This document shows positions 45,202 to 54,916 of a DNA stretch of 64,000 nucleotides, one piece after another. The notes beneath the pieces were generated by a model, which saw only the letters and a program-made list of their open reading frames with translations, made no database searches and was not told the origin of the DNA. The first letter of the stretch is position 1; each line of letters opens with the position of its first letter. A program made the translations under genes and the position numbers. The DNA lies in assembly GCF_009467795.1 (NCBI RefSeq), contig NZ_WIAX01000004.1, positions 43,852 to 107,851 on the forward strand, read 5' to 3'. Source of the stretch: Nesterenkonia halophila (lineage in GTDB: Bacteria > Actinomycetota > Actinomycetes > Actinomycetales > Micrococcaceae).

Positions 45202-46537
45202 GCACGCCGCCGCCCCGCGGGACTCCCTCGCCGGCGCGGTCGCACAGAAGACCTATGTGCTCGACACCTCCGTGCTGCTCTCGGACCCGCGGGCGATGCT
45301 GCGCTTCGCCGAGCACGAGGTGATCGTCCCCCTCGTCGTCATCTCCGAGCTGGAGGGCAAGCGGCACGATGCCGAGCTGGGCTACTACGCTCGCACCGCC
45401 CTGCGGCTGCTCGACGAGATGCGCGTCGCCCACGGGGCGCTGAACCAGCCGATCCCGCTCAACGACGAGGGCGGGAGCCTGATCGTCGAGCTCAACCACA
45501 TCTCGCTGGAGGTGCTGCCGCACGGCTTCCGCGGCTCGGACAACGACTCGCGCATCCTCGCAGTGGCCAAGAGCTTCGCCGACGAGGGCCGCGAGGTCAC
45601 CGTGGTCTCGAAGGACCTGCCGATGCGCGTGAAGGCTTCGGCCATGGGTCTCGACGCCGACGAGTACCGCAACGAGTGGGTCGCCGACACCGGCTGGACC
45701 GGGCTGGCCGAGGTCACCGCCACCGACGAACAGCTCTCCAGCCTCTACGACGGCGAGCTGATCGACCTCGACGACGCCGAGGACCTGCCCACCAACACCG
45801 GGCTGGTGATCTCCTCGGGCTCCGGCTCGGCGCTGGGCCGGGTCCGTATCGACGGCGCCTCGCAGAAGCACGTGCAGCTGGTCCGCGGCGACCGCGAGGT
45901 CTTCGGCGTCCACGGCCGCTCGGCCGAGCAGCGGCTGGCCATCGACATGCTCACCGATCGCGAGGTCGGCATCGTCTCGATGGGCGGGCGCGCCGGCACC
46001 GGCAAGTCCGCGCTGGCGCTCTGCGCCGGCCTCGAAGCGGTGCTCGAGCGGCGCGAGCACAAGCGGATCGTGGTCTTCCGGCCGCTCTACGCGGTCGGCG
46101 GCCAGGATCTGGGCTACCTGCCGGGCACCGAGACGGAGAAGATGAACCCCTGGGGGCAGGCGGTCTACGACACCCTGGGCGCGCTGGTCAGCGAGAACGT
46201 CCTCGACGAGGTCGCCCACCGCGGGCTGCTGGAGGTCATGCCGCTGACCCACATCCGCGGCCGCAGTCTGCACGACGCCTGGGTGATCGTCGACGAGGCC
46301 CAGTCGCTGGAGAAGAACGTGCTGCTGACGGTGATGTCGCGGATGGGGCACAACTCCAAGATCGTGCTCACCCACGACGTCGCCCAGCGCGACAACCTGC
46401 GCGTGGGCCGGCACGACGGCGTCGCCGCCGTGGTCGAGACGCTGAAGGACAACCCGCTCTTCGGGCATGTGACGCTGAACCGCTCCGAGCGCTCGCGGAT
46501 CGCCGCGCTGGTCACCGAGCTGCTCGACCAGGGCTGA
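45164..46537 (+). CDS. PIN domain-PhoH ATPase fusion protein (PhoH2-like)
   Basis: This 457-residue protein joins a PIN ribonuclease domain (residues about 22-150) to a PhoH ATPase. The PIN part shows [23 protein letters not shown] and [13 protein letters not shown], giving the acidic triad. The PhoH part has [12 protein letters not shown] as P-loop and a [19 protein letters not shown]alker B block. PhoH2 proteins unwind and cut RNA with sequence preference. GTG 45164 follows GGAG at 5-6 bases. A hairpin follows the gene at 46538. Confidence 0.92.
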   Translation: MSSLNSSVPTTPEHAAAPRDSLAGAVAQKTYVLDTSVLLSDPRAMLRFAEHEVIVPLVVISELEGKRHDAELGYYARTALRLLDEMRVAHGALNQPIPLNDEGGSLIVELNHISLEVLPHGFRGSDNDSRILAVAKSFADEGREVTVVSKDLPMRVKASAMGLDADEYRNEWVADTGWTGLAEVTATDEQLSSLYDGELIDLDDAEDLPTNTGLVISSGSGSALGRVRIDGASQKHVQLVRGDREVFGVHGRSAEQRLAIDMLTDREVGIVSMGGRAGTGKSALALCAGLEAVLERREHKRIVVFRPLYAVGGQDLGYLPGTETEKMNPWGQAVYDTLGALVSENVLDEVAHRGLLEVMPLTHIRGRSLHDAWVIVDEAQSLEKNVLLTVMSRMGHNSKIVLTHDVAQRDNLRVGRHDGVAAVVETLKDNPLFGHVTLNRSERSRIAALVTELLDQG

Positions 46538-46560
46538 GCGCGCCGCCCCCGAGGGCGCGC
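46538..46560. terminator. Hairpin between convergent phoH and rhomboid genes
   Basis: GCGCGCC and GGCGCGC form a 7-bp stem a few bases after the phoH stop. Confidence 0.5.
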
Positions 46561-46571
46561 GACCACGCTGA

Positions 46572-47258
46572 TCAGGCCCGGGCCGCTCGTGCGGCCCGGG
46601 CCGTCCGCGTCATGAGGAAGGCGACGACGACGCCGGCGATCGCGCCGGAGAGGTGGGCGGTCCAGGAGACGCCCGTCCCGGCGGTGAACGGCAGCATGCC
46701 GAACAGCATCGAGACCCCGTGGACGAGCAGCACGAGCACGGCGACCAGCACGGCGACGATCCGTCGGGTCAGGAGGCCGTAGGCGATGAGGAAGGCGCCG
46801 AAGCCGTAGGTCACCCCGGATGCCCCGATGTGATGGCCGGCGCAGTCCAGCGAGCCGGGGGCCTGACAGACCCACGGAGTGCCGATGACCCACAGGACCG
46901 CTCCGGAGAGCAGCCAGATCAGCAGCAGGATCAGCGGGAAGCGGCGGTCGAGCAGGGCGATCAGACCGCCGAGCAGCAGCCAGGCGGCGGTGTTGCCGAT
47001 CAGGTGGGCGAATCCGCCGTGCACCAGCGGCATCGTGACGATGCCGATCAATCCGGAGAGCTCGCGCGCCTCGAGGCTGAGCGACAGCGTCAGCCAGTTG
47101 CCGGTGACCAGGCGGACCAGCAGCAGAACCCACATCACCGCCACCGGGAGAAGCACCGGCAGCGCGCTGCGCAGCAGGTGCGAGCGCGCGTCGCGGGCCA
47201 GCGCGCCCCAGGAATCGTCGCCGTCGCCTTCCGGTGTCCTGGCGGGGGTGTCCCTCAT
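46572..47258 (-). CDS. Rhomboid family intramembrane serine protease
   Basis: This 228-residue protein has six membrane helices. The catalytic Ser is in HIGASGVTYGF and the His in SWTAHLSGAIAG; LVHGGFAHLIGNTAAW is the conserved loop-helix entry. An inserted Cys pair (WVCQAPGSLDCAG) lies between helices. It cleaves membrane proteins within the bilayer; substrates unknown. I chose ATG 47258: a TAGGAT box lies only 3 bases before the alternative ATG 47282, so transcription would begin inside that codon, whereas 47258 has GCGAGG upstream. Confidence 0.87.
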   Translation of the reverse strand: MRDTPARTPEGDGDDSWGALARDARSHLLRSALPVLLPVAVMWVLLLVRLVTGNWLTLSLSLEARELSGLIGIVTMPLVHGGFAHLIGNTAAWLLLGGLIALLDRRFPLILLLIWLLSGAVLWVIGTPWVCQAPGSLDCAGHHIGASGVTYGFGAFLIAYGLLTRRIVAVLVAVLVLLVHGVSMLFGMLPFTAGTGVSWTAHLSGAIAGVVVAFLMTRTARAARAARA

Positions 47259-47359
47259 GATGCCTCGCTCTCGTGAGTCCATTCCATCCTACGGGCGGAT
47301 GCAGGACGCGGCCCTCCACAGGGTCGCGTCCGTCGTTCCCGATCGCGCGGCGATCCGCC

Positions 47360-47365
47360 TACGCT
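47360..47365 (+). promoter_or_regulatory. -10 box of a leaderless prepilin peptidase promoter
   Basis: TACGCT ends 7 bases before the GTG at 47373; no ribosome-binding sequence. Confidence 0.5.
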
Positions 47366-47372
47366 GGATCCC

Positions 47373-47888
47373 GTGATCCCCCGTATCGGCGAACTCCTCA
47401 CCTCCGGCTCGGCGCTCGATCTGATCGCCGGCGTGCTGCTGCTGGGCGGCGGCGCGGCCTTCGCCCTCTGCGCGGTCGCGCTGAGCTTCGTGGACCTCGC
47501 CGAGCACCGGCTGCCCAACCGCATCCTCTACCCGTGGGGGCTGACGGCGCTGGGGGTGCTGGTCGCGGTCACGCTGCTCACCGGCGCCCTGGACGGGCTG
47601 CTGCGCGCCCTGGCGGCGGCGCTGATCTGGGGCGGGGCCTTCCTGCTGATCCGGCTGGCCCATCCGCCGTCGATCGGGATGGGGGATGTGAAGCTCGTGG
47701 CGGTGCTGGCCCTCTACACCGGGTTCCTCGGCTGGACGACGGTGCTGGCCGCCGTCGTGCTGGCCTTCCTGCTCGGCGGGCTGGTCGCCGCCGGGCTGCT
47801 GATCACCCGGCGGGCGGGCCGGCGCAGCCGCATCCCCTTCGGCCCGTTCCTGATCCTCGGCGCGGCCATCGCGCTGATCATCAGCTGA
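47373..47888 (+). CDS. A24 family prepilin peptidase (short, no methylase domain)
   Basis: This 171-residue membrane aspartyl protease has the two active-site motifs FVDLAEHRLPNR and SIGMGDVKL, each with an Asp. It has five to six helices and lacks the N-terminal Cys-rich methylase domain, like CpaA/TadV-type enzymes. It should process prepilins of Tad or type IV pili, but no pilus genes are in the window. Confidence 0.87.
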   Translation: MIPRIGELLTSGSALDLIAGVLLLGGGAAFALCAVALSFVDLAEHRLPNRILYPWGLTALGVLVAVTLLTGALDGLLRALAAALIWGGAFLLIRLAHPPSIGMGDVKLVAVLALYTGFLGWTTVLAAVVLAFLLGGLVAAGLLITRRAGRRSRIPFGPFLILGAAIALIIS

Positions 47889-48072
47889 TCCGCGGGCCGC
47901 CGGCGCGCTCGCCGCATGTGCGGATCCGGTGAGCTCCGCGCCGCCCCGTGGTCATGAGGAGTTCATCCGGCTCGGCGGCGGAGGGCCGCGCAACACGACA
48001 CCCCGGGGCGCCAGCCCTGGGATGATGTTCTGAAAGTCTTCTCATCCAACTCATGCCCCTTCGGAGGAGCCT

Positions 48073-48621
48073 GTGCCCACTCCCGACTTCATCCGCGACC
48101 TGCGCCGTCATGTCGGCACTGCGGAGCTCTGGATCCCCGCCGTCCGCGCGGTGGTGGTCCGGCGCCGCGCGGACGGACGCGTGCTGCCCTCGCCGGAGGT
48201 GCTGCTGGTGAAGCGCAGCGACGACGGCGCCTGGACGGTGACCGCAGGGATCCTCGAGCCGGGGGAGGACCCGGCGGACGGGGCCATCCGGGAGGTCCAG
48301 GAGGAGACGGCGCTGACGGCCTGCCCGGTGCGCGTGGCCGGGGTCTTCGCCCACGGTCCCGTCGAGTATGCCAACGGGGATCGCTGCCGCTATCTGGACA
48401 CGGTGTTCGAGATGGAGACGCTCGACGGCGAGCCGCGGGTCAACGACGACGAGTCGGTCGACGTCGGCTGGTTCCCGGTCACCGCGCTGCCGGAGTCGCT
48501 CGCCGAGGACCAGCGCATGGTCATCGGCTGGGCGCTCGACGCCGGCGCGCCGGCGCAGTTCACCGAGCCCGGCACCTCACACGCGGAGGCGGCGGGGGAG
48601 CCGGCCGCGCAGCACGACTGA
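48073..48621 (+). CDS. NUDIX hydrolase
   Basis: This 182-residue enzyme has a Nudix box at about residues 59-81 (ITAGILEPGEDP...REVQEETAL), with the Glu pair of the metal site. The family hydrolyses nucleoside diphosphate derivatives; the N-terminal extension and pattern resemble actinobacterial ADP-ribose/NADH-type members, but the substrate is not determinable. The start is GTG 48073 with GGAGG upstream. It converges with fumC across a GC-rich region with imperfect hairpins. Confidence 0.88.
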   Translation: MPTPDFIRDLRRHVGTAELWIPAVRAVVVRRRADGRVLPSPEVLLVKRSDDGAWTVTAGILEPGEDPADGAIREVQEETALTACPVRVAGVFAHGPVEYANGDRCRYLDTVFEMETLDGEPRVNDDESVDVGWFPVTALPESLAEDQRMVIGWALDAGAPAQFTEPGTSHAEAAGEPAAQHD

Positions 48622-48715
48622 CCCGGCGCCCGCGGCCCGCCGGCCTCACCCGCAGGCGCCGCGGGCCGGCCCGCACGACGGCGGACCGGCCCGCGGCGCG
48701 AGGCGAGGGGGCGAC

Positions 48716-50140
48716 TCAGCCCGGCTGCGTCATCGACATGACGTCCAGGGCCTCGTCGAGCTGCTCCTCGGTCAGCTCGCCGCGCTCCAGGTAGCCGAGC
48801 TCGACGACCGCCTCGCGCACGGTGACCTTGTTCTTCACCGCGTGCTTGGCGATCTCGGCGGCGGCCTCGTAGCCGACGTGCTTGTTCAGCGGAGTGACCA
48901 CCGACGGCGAGGCGCCGGCCAGGAAGCTGGTGCGCTCGGTGTTCGCCGTGATCCCGGAGATCATCTTGTCGGCCATCACGTAGCCGGTGTTCGTCAGCAG
49001 CCGGATCGACTCCAGCAGGTTCGCCGCCATCACCGGGATGCCGACGTTGAGCTCGAAGGCGCCGTTGGTCGCCGACAGCGACACCGTGGTGTCGTTGCCG
49101 ATGACCTGGGCGCAGACCTGGATGGCCGACTCGCAGATCACCGGGTTGACCTTGCCGGGCATGATCGACGAGCCCGGCTGCAGATCCGGCAGCGCGATCT
49201 CGCCCAGGCCGGTGTTCGGGCCCGAGCCCATCCAGCGCAGGTCGTTGTTGATCTTCATCAGCGAGTAGGCGATGGTGCGCAGCTGGCCGGAGGCCTCGAC
49301 CAGTCCGTCCCGGTTGGCCTGCGCCTCGAAGTGGTCGCGCGCCTCGGTCAGCGGCAGGCCGCTCTCCTCGGCGAGCGCCCGGATCGCCGTCTCGGCGAAG
49401 CCGGCCGGAGTGTTGATGCCAGTGCCGACGGCGGTGCCGCCCAGCGGGACCTCGGCGACGCGCGGCAGCGCGGCCTCGAGGCGCTCGATGCCGTAGCGGA
49501 CCTGGGCGGCGTAGCCGGAGAACTCCTGGCCCAGAGTGACCGGGGTGGCGTCCATCAGGTGGGTGCGGCCGGACTTCACGACCTCGGAGAACTCGCTCGC
49601 CTTGGCCTCCAGCGCCTCGGCCAGATGCGTCAGCGCGGGCTTGAGGTCGTTGAGCAGCGCTGACGTGGTCGCCACGTGCACCGATGTGGGGAAGACGTCG
49701 TTGGAGGACTGCGAGGCGTTGACGTGGTCGTTGGGGTGGACTTCCTCGTCCGCCCCCTGTTCGGCCAGCACGCGGTTGGCCAGCGTGGCCAGCACCTCGT
49801 TGGTGTTCATGTTCGACGACGTGCCGGAGCCGGTCTGGAAGACGTCGACGGGGAAGTGCTCGTCCAGCTCGCCGGAGGCCACGCGGTCGGCGGCGCCGGC
49901 GATGGCCTCGGCGCGCGCGGCGTCGAGCACGCCCAGCTGACGGTTCGCCTGCGCGGCGGCCTTCTTCACCCGTGCCAGCGCCTCGATGTGGGCCCGCTCC
50001 AGCGTGCGCCCGGAGATCGGGAAGTTCTGCACGGCCCGCTGGGTCTGGGCCCGGTACAGCGCATGGGCGGGCACCTTCACCTCGCCCATGGTGTCGTGCT
50101 CGATGCGGTATTCGGTCTCAGCAGCTGAGTTCTCAGTCAT
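48716..50140 (-). CDS. fumC: Fumarate hydratase class II
   Basis: It interconverts fumarate and malate in the TCA cycle. The 474-residue chain carries the superfamily signature [12 protein letters not shown] with the catalytic Ser loop. [19 protein letters not shown] and [17 protein letters not shown] supply the His and Thr of the active site. Class II enzymes contain no iron-sulphur cluster. Its promoter box TAGAAT is six bases before the ATG, so the mRNA is likely leaderless. Confidence 0.96.
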   Translation of the reverse strand: MTENSAAETEYRIEHDTMGEVKVPAHALYRAQTQRAVQNFPISGRTLERAHIEALARVKKAAAQANRQLGVLDAARAEAIAGAADRVASGELDEHFPVDVFQTGSGTSSNMNTNEVLATLANRVLAEQGADEEVHPNDHVNASQSSNDVFPTSVHVATTSALLNDLKPALTHLAEALEAKASEFSEVVKSGRTHLMDATPVTLGQEFSGYAAQVRYGIERLEAALPRVAEVPLGGTAVGTGINTPAGFAETAIRALAEESGLPLTEARDHFEAQANRDGLVEASGQLRTIAYSLMKINNDLRWMGSGPNTGLGEIALPDLQPGSSIMPGKVNPVICESAIQVCAQVIGNDTTVSLSATNGAFELNVGIPVMAANLLESIRLLTNTGYVMADKMISGITANTERTSFLAGASPSVVTPLNKHVGYEAAAEIAKHAVKNKVTVREAVVELGYLERGELTEEQLDEALDVMSMTQPG

Positions 50141-50146
50141 GCGGCC

Positions 50147-50152
50147 ATTCTA
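50147..50152 (-). promoter_or_regulatory. -10 box of a leaderless fumC promoter
   Basis: TAGAAT on the minus strand ends 6 bases before the ATG at 50140. Confidence 0.6.
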
Positions 50153-50235
50153 TGAGCCCGGCCGTCGCGGCGGACGGTGTTGCGCCGTCGGGTCGGCGCC
50201 GGAGCGCTGCGGCCGAGCCCAGGCGCCGGTCGGGC

Positions 50236-51117
50236 TCAGGCGTCCCCGGCGGCCTCGGCCCGGCGCACGATCTGCTCGGCGTGCCGGACGAGCGGCATGT
50301 CCACCATCGCGCCGCGGAAGCGGAACGCCCCGCCGTGGCGGGGGGCCTCGTCCAGCAGCGCGCGGGCATGCTCCAGATCCTCGGCGGAGGGGGCGTAGGC
50401 CCGCCGGACCACCGGCACCTGGGCGGGATGGATGCAGGCCTTGGCGGCCCAGCCGCTGCCGACGGCGTCGGCGGCCTCGGCGGCCAGGCCCTCGGCGTCG
50501 TCGATGTCGGCGTAGATCGCATCGATCCCGGCCGCCCCGTGGGTGGCCGCGGCCAGCAGCACCTGGGTGCGGGCCTGCCGCGCCACATCGCGGTACAGCC
50601 CGTCGGGACGGCGGGAGGAGCTGCCGCCGATGGAGGCGATGAGATCCTCGGCGCCCCACATCAGGGCGACCACCTGCGGATGGGAGGCGATCTGCTCGGC
50701 CCGGGAGACCCCGGCGGCGGTCTCGCACAGCGCGATGATCCCCGCCGCGGGGAAGACCGCGGCGGCCGCGGCGACGTCGTCGACGGACTCGGCCTTGGCC
50801 AGCATCACCAGGGCCGCGCCGGCGCCGGCGAGATGCTCGACGTCGGCGTCGAAGGCCTCGGTGCCGGCCGGATTGACGCGCACCACCGTCCGACGGCGCA
50901 GCGCCTCGGCCTCCGGTGCGGCCAGCGCCTCCAGGTGTCCACGCAGGTGCCGCCGGGCGGCGGGCTTGTCGTCGGCGGCCACCGCGTCCTCGAGGTCGAT
51001 GATGACGGCGTCGGCGCGCTCGGCGGCCTTCGCGTAGCGCTCAGGCCGGTCGGCGGGGCAGAACAGCAGCGTCGGTCCCACATCGAACTGGGCAGAGCCG
51101 GAGAGATGGCTGCTCAT
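50236..51117 (-). CDS. CitE-like lyase, probable (R)-3-hydroxy-3-methylglutaryl-CoA lyase
   Basis: This 293-residue TIM-barrel protein of the HpcH/HpaI-CitE family carries LLFCPADRPERYAKA, VIIDLEDAV, RVNPAGTEAFDAD, CETAAGV and ALMWGAEDLIASIGG, with the metal-binding Glu and Asp. In M. tuberculosis the protein in this genomic position (Rv2498c) acts on (R)-HMG-CoA and citramalyl-CoA in leucine and itaconate breakdown. The same gene set surrounds it here, so the same role is inferred: HMG-CoA to acetoacetate plus acetyl-CoA. ATG 51117 overlaps the MaoC gene stop by 4 bp. Confidence 0.82.
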   Translation of the reverse strand: MSSHLSGSAQFDVGPTLLFCPADRPERYAKAAERADAVIIDLEDAVAADDKPAARRHLRGHLEALAAPEAEALRRRTVVRVNPAGTEAFDADVEHLAGAGAALVMLAKAESVDDVAAAAAVFPAAGIIALCETAAGVSRAEQIASHPQVVALMWGAEDLIASIGGSSSRRPDGLYRDVARQARTQVLLAAATHGAAGIDAIYADIDDAEGLAAEAADAVGSGWAAKACIHPAQVPVVRRAYAPSAEDLEHARALLDEAPRHGGAFRFRGAMVDMPLVRHAEQIVRRAEAAGDA

Positions 51118-51641
51118 GCCTCGCCTCCCGTCGCGCTGGTCCGGTGCGCCTCCTCCGAGGCCCACAGCATCACCGAACGGACGCACTCGGCCACCACGGC
51201 CCCGTCCTGGTTGCGGCCCCGGTGGCGGATCCTCGCGATCCCCTGGCGGGGCCGCGAGGAGGAGAGACGCGTGTCCAGGATCTCGGACTCGGAGTAGAGC
51301 GTGTCTCCTGGCACCAGCGGGCGGGGGAACTGCACCTCCTCGAAGCCCAGGTTGGCCACGATCGTGCCCTGGGACAGCTGCGCCACCGAGGCTCCGACGA
51401 TCGTCGCCAGCGTGAACATGGAGTTCACCAGCGGGCGGCCGAAGGGCTGCTGGGCCGACCAGTGCGCGTCCAGATGGAGCGACTGGGTGTTCATCGTCAG
51501 CGTGGTGAACAGCACGTTGTCCGCCTCGGTGACGGTGCGGCCCGGCGCGTGCCGGTAGACCGCGCCCACCGTCAGCTCGTCGAGGTAGAGGCCGCGCTGC
51601 TGGATGATCCGGCGGTCCTCGCCGGCGTCCTCGTCGGTCAT
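51114..51641 (-). CDS. MaoC-like (hot-dog) hydratase of the leucine pathway
   Basis: This 175-residue MaoC-type enzyme has YRHAPGRTVTEADNVLFTTL, with the Asp of the hydratase motif, and later FGRPLVNSMFTLATIVG. In this cluster it is the best candidate for hydrating 3-methylglutaconyl-CoA to (R)-HMG-CoA, because no enoyl-CoA hydratase of the LiuC type is present. ATG 51641 is nine bases after AAGGAG; the upstream ATG 51650 abuts that site. It lies between the acyl-CoA dehydrogenase and CitE-like genes. Confidence 0.82.
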   Translation of the reverse strand: MTDEDAGEDRRIIQQRGLYLDELTVGAVYRHAPGRTVTEADNVLFTTLTMNTQSLHLDAHWSAQQPFGRPLVNSMFTLATIVGASVAQLSQGTIVANLGFEEVQFPRPLVPGDTLYSESEILDTRLSSSRPRQGIARIRHRGRNQDGAVVAECVRSVMLWASEEAHRTSATGGEA

Positions 51642-51676
51642 GGGGTCCATCTCCTTCCTCGTCGGAGGGGCGGCGG

Positions 51677-52840
51677 TCAGTCCAGGCCGAGGCTGCGCGC
51701 GATGAGCATCAGCTGCACCTCGGTGGTGCCCTCGCCGACCTCGAGGATCTTCGAGTCCCGGTAATGGCGGGAGACGACGAACTCGTTGATGAAGCCGTAG
51801 CCGCCGAAGACCTGGGTGGCGTCGCGGGAGTTGTCCATCGCGGCCTCCCCGGCGACCACCTTGGCGATCGCCGCCTCGGTCTTGAAAGGCTCTCCGGCGA
51901 GCATCTTCGCCGCGGCGTCGTAGTAGGCCAGGCGGGCGGTGTGGGCGCGGGCCTGCATGCGCGCGATCTTGAACGAGATCGCCTGGTTCTTCCCGATCGG
52001 GGCGCCGAAGGCCTCCCGCTCCTTCGCGTAGCGGAGGGACTCGTCCACGCAGCCCTGCGCCGCCCCGACGGCCAGGGCCGCGATCGCGATGCGCCCCTCG
52101 TCGAGGATGCCCAGGAAGTTGGCGTAGCCGCGCCCGCGCTCGCCGAGGAGGTTCTCCTCGGGGACCCGCACGCCGTTCAGCGTCAGCGGGTGGGTGTCGG
52201 AGGCGTTCCAGCCGACCTTGTCGTAGGCCGGCTCGGCGGTGAATCCCGCGGTGTCGGTCGGCACCAGGATGGTGGAGATCTCCTTCTTCACCGAGCCGTC
52301 CTCGCGGCGGGACTCGCCGGTCACCGCCGTGACGGTCACCAGGGAGGAGAGGTCGGTGCCGGAGTTGGTGATGAACTCCTTGGTCCCGTCGATCACCCAC
52401 TGCCCGTCCTCGAGGACGGCCTTGGTGCGGGTCCCTCCGGCGTCGGACCCCGCCTCGGCCTCGGTGAGGCCGAATCCGGCCAGGTTCTGCCCGCTGGTGA
52501 GGCGGGGCAGCCAGGTCGCCTTCTGCTCCTCGGTGCCGTAGCGATGGATCGGCATCGCGCCGAGGGAGACGCCGGCCTCCAGGGTGATCGCCACCGACTG
52601 GTCGACCTTGGCCAGCTCCTCCAGGGCCAGGCACAGGACGAAGTAGTCCCCGCCCTGTCCGCCGTGCTCCTCCGGGAAGGGCAGGCCGAAGAGGCCCATC
52701 TCGCCCATCTGGGCGACCACGTCGTAGGGGAAGGAATGCTCTCGGTCATGCGTGGCCGAGACGGGCGCCACCACCTCCCGGGTGAAGTCCCGCACCGCCT
52801 CGACGAGGGCCTGCTGCTCCTCCGTGAGCTCGTAGTCCAC
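51677..52840 (-). CDS. Acyl-CoA dehydrogenase, probable isovaleryl-CoA dehydrogenase
   Basis: This 387-residue flavoenzyme has the family blocks GFGLTEAEAGSDAGGT (FAD and substrate), QVFGGYGFINEF, and ILEVGEGTTEVQLMLIARSL at the C-terminus. It would oxidise isovaleryl-CoA to 3-methylcrotonyl-CoA. It resembles the FadE19 position in the M. tuberculosis leucine operon (Rv2500c). It starts 3 bp after the carboxylase alpha subunit stop, so the genes are co-translated. Other short branched acyl-CoAs could be substrates. Confidence 0.87.
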   Translation of the reverse strand: MDYELTEEQQALVEAVRDFTREVVAPVSATHDREHSFPYDVVAQMGEMGLFGLPFPEEHGGQGGDYFVLCLALEELAKVDQSVAITLEAGVSLGAMPIHRYGTEEQKATWLPRLTSGQNLAGFGLTEAEAGSDAGGTRTKAVLEDGQWVIDGTKEFITNSGTDLSSLVTVTAVTGESRREDGSVKKEISTILVPTDTAGFTAEPAYDKVGWNASDTHPLTLNGVRVPEENLLGERGRGYANFLGILDEGRIAIAALAVGAAQGCVDESLRYAKEREAFGAPIGKNQAISFKIARMQARAHTARLAYYDAAAKMLAGEPFKTEAAIAKVVAGEAAMDNSRDATQVFGGYGFINEFVVSRHYRDSKILEVGEGTTEVQLMLIARSLGLD

Positions 52841-52843
52841 TGC

Positions 52844-54907
52844 TCATGCCTCCTTCTGCTCGTCTGCGGCGGCGTCCGCCGTCACAGTGGCCAGCACCTG
52901 GCCGAGTGAGACCCGGTCCCCGGGGGAGACGGCGATCGTCGCCGTGCCCTCGAGCGGGGCCGTCAGGCGGTGCTCCATCTTCATCGCCTCGATCGTGACC
53001 AGCGGATCGCCGGCCTCCACCCGGGCGCCGCTGCTCGCCTCGACGGCGACGACGGTGCCCGGCAGCGGGGCGACGACCTCCGGGGCGGCGACGGCGTGCC
53101 GGGTCTCCCGCTGTGCGAGGAGCTGCAGGGTCCGGGCCTGGCGGTCCAGGACGGTGATCATCCCGGTGAAGCGCGCGGACCAGACCCAGACGTCGACGCC
53201 CTCCCGGCGGCGCGCCCCCTCGACGAGGGTCATCGGGCGCGTGACGCCGTTCCGGGTGAACAGCTGCGTCCCGGCGCTGCGGCGGGGCCCGCCCGGCGCC
53301 GTGGCCCGCAGCTCGGCCGGCTCGTCCCGCGGCACGACCACGGTGAGCTGCTCGCCGTCGGGGGCCCGGTGGGTCGCCGTCCAGGTGACGCCCGATCGCT
53401 CGCCGAGCCGCCACCCGTCCCGGCGCCACCCGTGGTCGGGCCGTCCGGGGGCGGGGGCCTCCCGCGCGTCGGCGACGAACTGCGCGGCGGCGACGAAGAC
53501 GTCCTCGTCGGGGCGGGGAAAGGTCATCTCCGGCAGCCGGCGCTCGATCATGGTGGTGTCCAGGCGTCCGGCGCGGACGTCGTCGTCGGCGGCCAGCTGC
53601 TGCAGGTAGGAGACGTTGGTCTCCACGCCCAGCACCACGGTCTCGCCCAGCGCGCGGTGCAGCCGGGCGAAGGCCTGCTCACGGTCCGCCCCGGTCGTGA
53701 TGATTTTGGCGAGCATCGGGTCGTAGTCGACGCCGACGACGTGGCCCGCGCGGAGTCCGGAGTCCACGCGGACGCCCTCGCCGACGGGCTCGGTCAGATG
53801 CACCACGGTGCCGGTGCTGGGCAGGAATCCGGACTCCGGGACCTCCGCGTAGACGCGGGCCTCCACGGAATGTCCGTCGAGGGCCACGTCCTCCTGGCGG
53901 ATCGCCAGGGGCTCGCCGGCGGCGAGTCGGATCTGCTGCTCGACCAGGTCCACCCCGGTCACCTGCTCGGTGACCGGATGCTCCACCTGCAGGCGGGTGT
54001 TCATCTCCATGAAATGGAACCGGTCCGGCTGCTCGTCGGAGACGAGGAACTCCACCGTCCCGGCGCCGAGGTAGTCGACGCTGCGCGCGGTGTCGCAGGC
54101 CGCCTGACCGATCCGCTCCCGCGTCTGTTCGTCGAGCAGGGGAGAGGGAGCCTCCTCGATGACCTTCTGGTGCCGCCGCTGCAGCGAGCATTCGCGTTCG
54201 CCGAGGTGCACCACGCCGCCGTGAGAGTCGGCGAGGATCTGGACCTCGACGTGGCGGGGCGAGCGGATGAGCTGCTCGATGAACAGCGTGTCGTCGCCGA
54301 AGGAGGCCTGCGCGACGCGTCGCGCCGTCACCAGTGTCTCGGCGAGTTCCTCGGGGCGCTCGACGACGTGCATCCCCTTGCCGCCGCCTCCGGCGGAGGG
54401 CTTGATCAGGACCGGGAAGGTCATCCCCTCGGCGGCCTCGATCAGCCGCCGGTCGTCCATTCCGGGCTCGGAGATCCCCTCGACCAGCGGCACGCCGGCG
54501 GCGGCCACGTGGTTCTTGGACCGGATCTTGTCGCCCATGATCTCCAGGGCGTCGACGCCTGGGCCGATGAAGGTGATCCCGGCCTGCTGGCATGCCCGGG
54601 CGAACTCGAGGTTCTCGGAGAGGAAGCCGTAGCCCGGGTGGACGGCGTCGGCGCCGGCGGTCCGCGCGGCGTCGACGACCGCTCCGATGTCCAGATAGGA
54701 CTCGGCGGCCGCGGGCGGACCGATGCACACCGCCCGGTCGGCCAGGTGCACGTGCGCCGCGTCGGCGTCGGCCTCGGAGTGGACCGCGACCGAGCTGATG
54801 CCGAGGCGCCGCAGCGTGGTGATCACCCGCACGGCGATCTCGCCGCGGTTGGCCACCAGCACTGTGCCGAAGAGTCGGGTCGAGCGTCGGGTCGAGGGAG
54901 TCGTCAT
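52844..54907 (-). CDS. Acyl-CoA carboxylase alpha subunit (biotin carboxylase + BCCP), probable methylcrotonyl-CoA carboxylase
   Basis: This 687-residue protein holds a biotin carboxylase (residues about 12-460): [17 protein letters not shown]-grasp Gly-rich [14 protein letters not shown], and [15 protein letters not shown] region follows and then a C-terminal biotinyl domain with Lys643 in EAMKMEH. With the next gene it should carboxylate 3-methylcrotonyl-CoA to 3-methylglutaconyl-CoA. It corresponds in order to AccA1 of M. tuberculosis. Propionyl- or geranyl-CoA carboxylase are less likely, given neighbours. Confidence 0.9.
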   Translation of the reverse strand: MTTPSTRRSTRLFGTVLVANRGEIAVRVITTLRRLGISSVAVHSEADADAAHVHLADRAVCIGPPAAAESYLDIGAVVDAARTAGADAVHPGYGFLSENLEFARACQQAGITFIGPGVDALEIMGDKIRSKNHVAAAGVPLVEGISEPGMDDRRLIEAAEGMTFPVLIKPSAGGGGKGMHVVERPEELAETLVTARRVAQASFGDDTLFIEQLIRSPRHVEVQILADSHGGVVHLGERECSLQRRHQKVIEEAPSPLLDEQTRERIGQAACDTARSVDYLGAGTVEFLVSDEQPDRFHFMEMNTRLQVEHPVTEQVTGVDLVEQQIRLAAGEPLAIRQEDVALDGHSVEARVYAEVPESGFLPSTGTVVHLTEPVGEGVRVDSGLRAGHVVGVDYDPMLAKIITTGADREQAFARLHRALGETVVLGVETNVSYLQQLAADDDVRAGRLDTTMIERRLPEMTFPRPDEDVFVAAAQFVADAREAPAPGRPDHGWRRDGWRLGERSGVTWTATHRAPDGEQLTVVVPRDEPAELRATAPGGPRRSAGTQLFTRNGVTRPMTLVEGARRREGVDVWVWSARFTGMITVLDRQARTLQLLAQRETRHAVAAPEVVAPLPGTVVAVEASSGARVEAGDPLVTIEAMKMEHRLTAPLEGTATIAVSPGDRVSLGQVLATVTADAAADEQKEA

Positions 54908-54916
54908 CCTGATCTC

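Noticed and set aside
48622..48715. A strong terminator between the NUDIX gene and fumC
   Set aside because: The region is GC-rich and partly self-complementary, but I could not find one clean stem.
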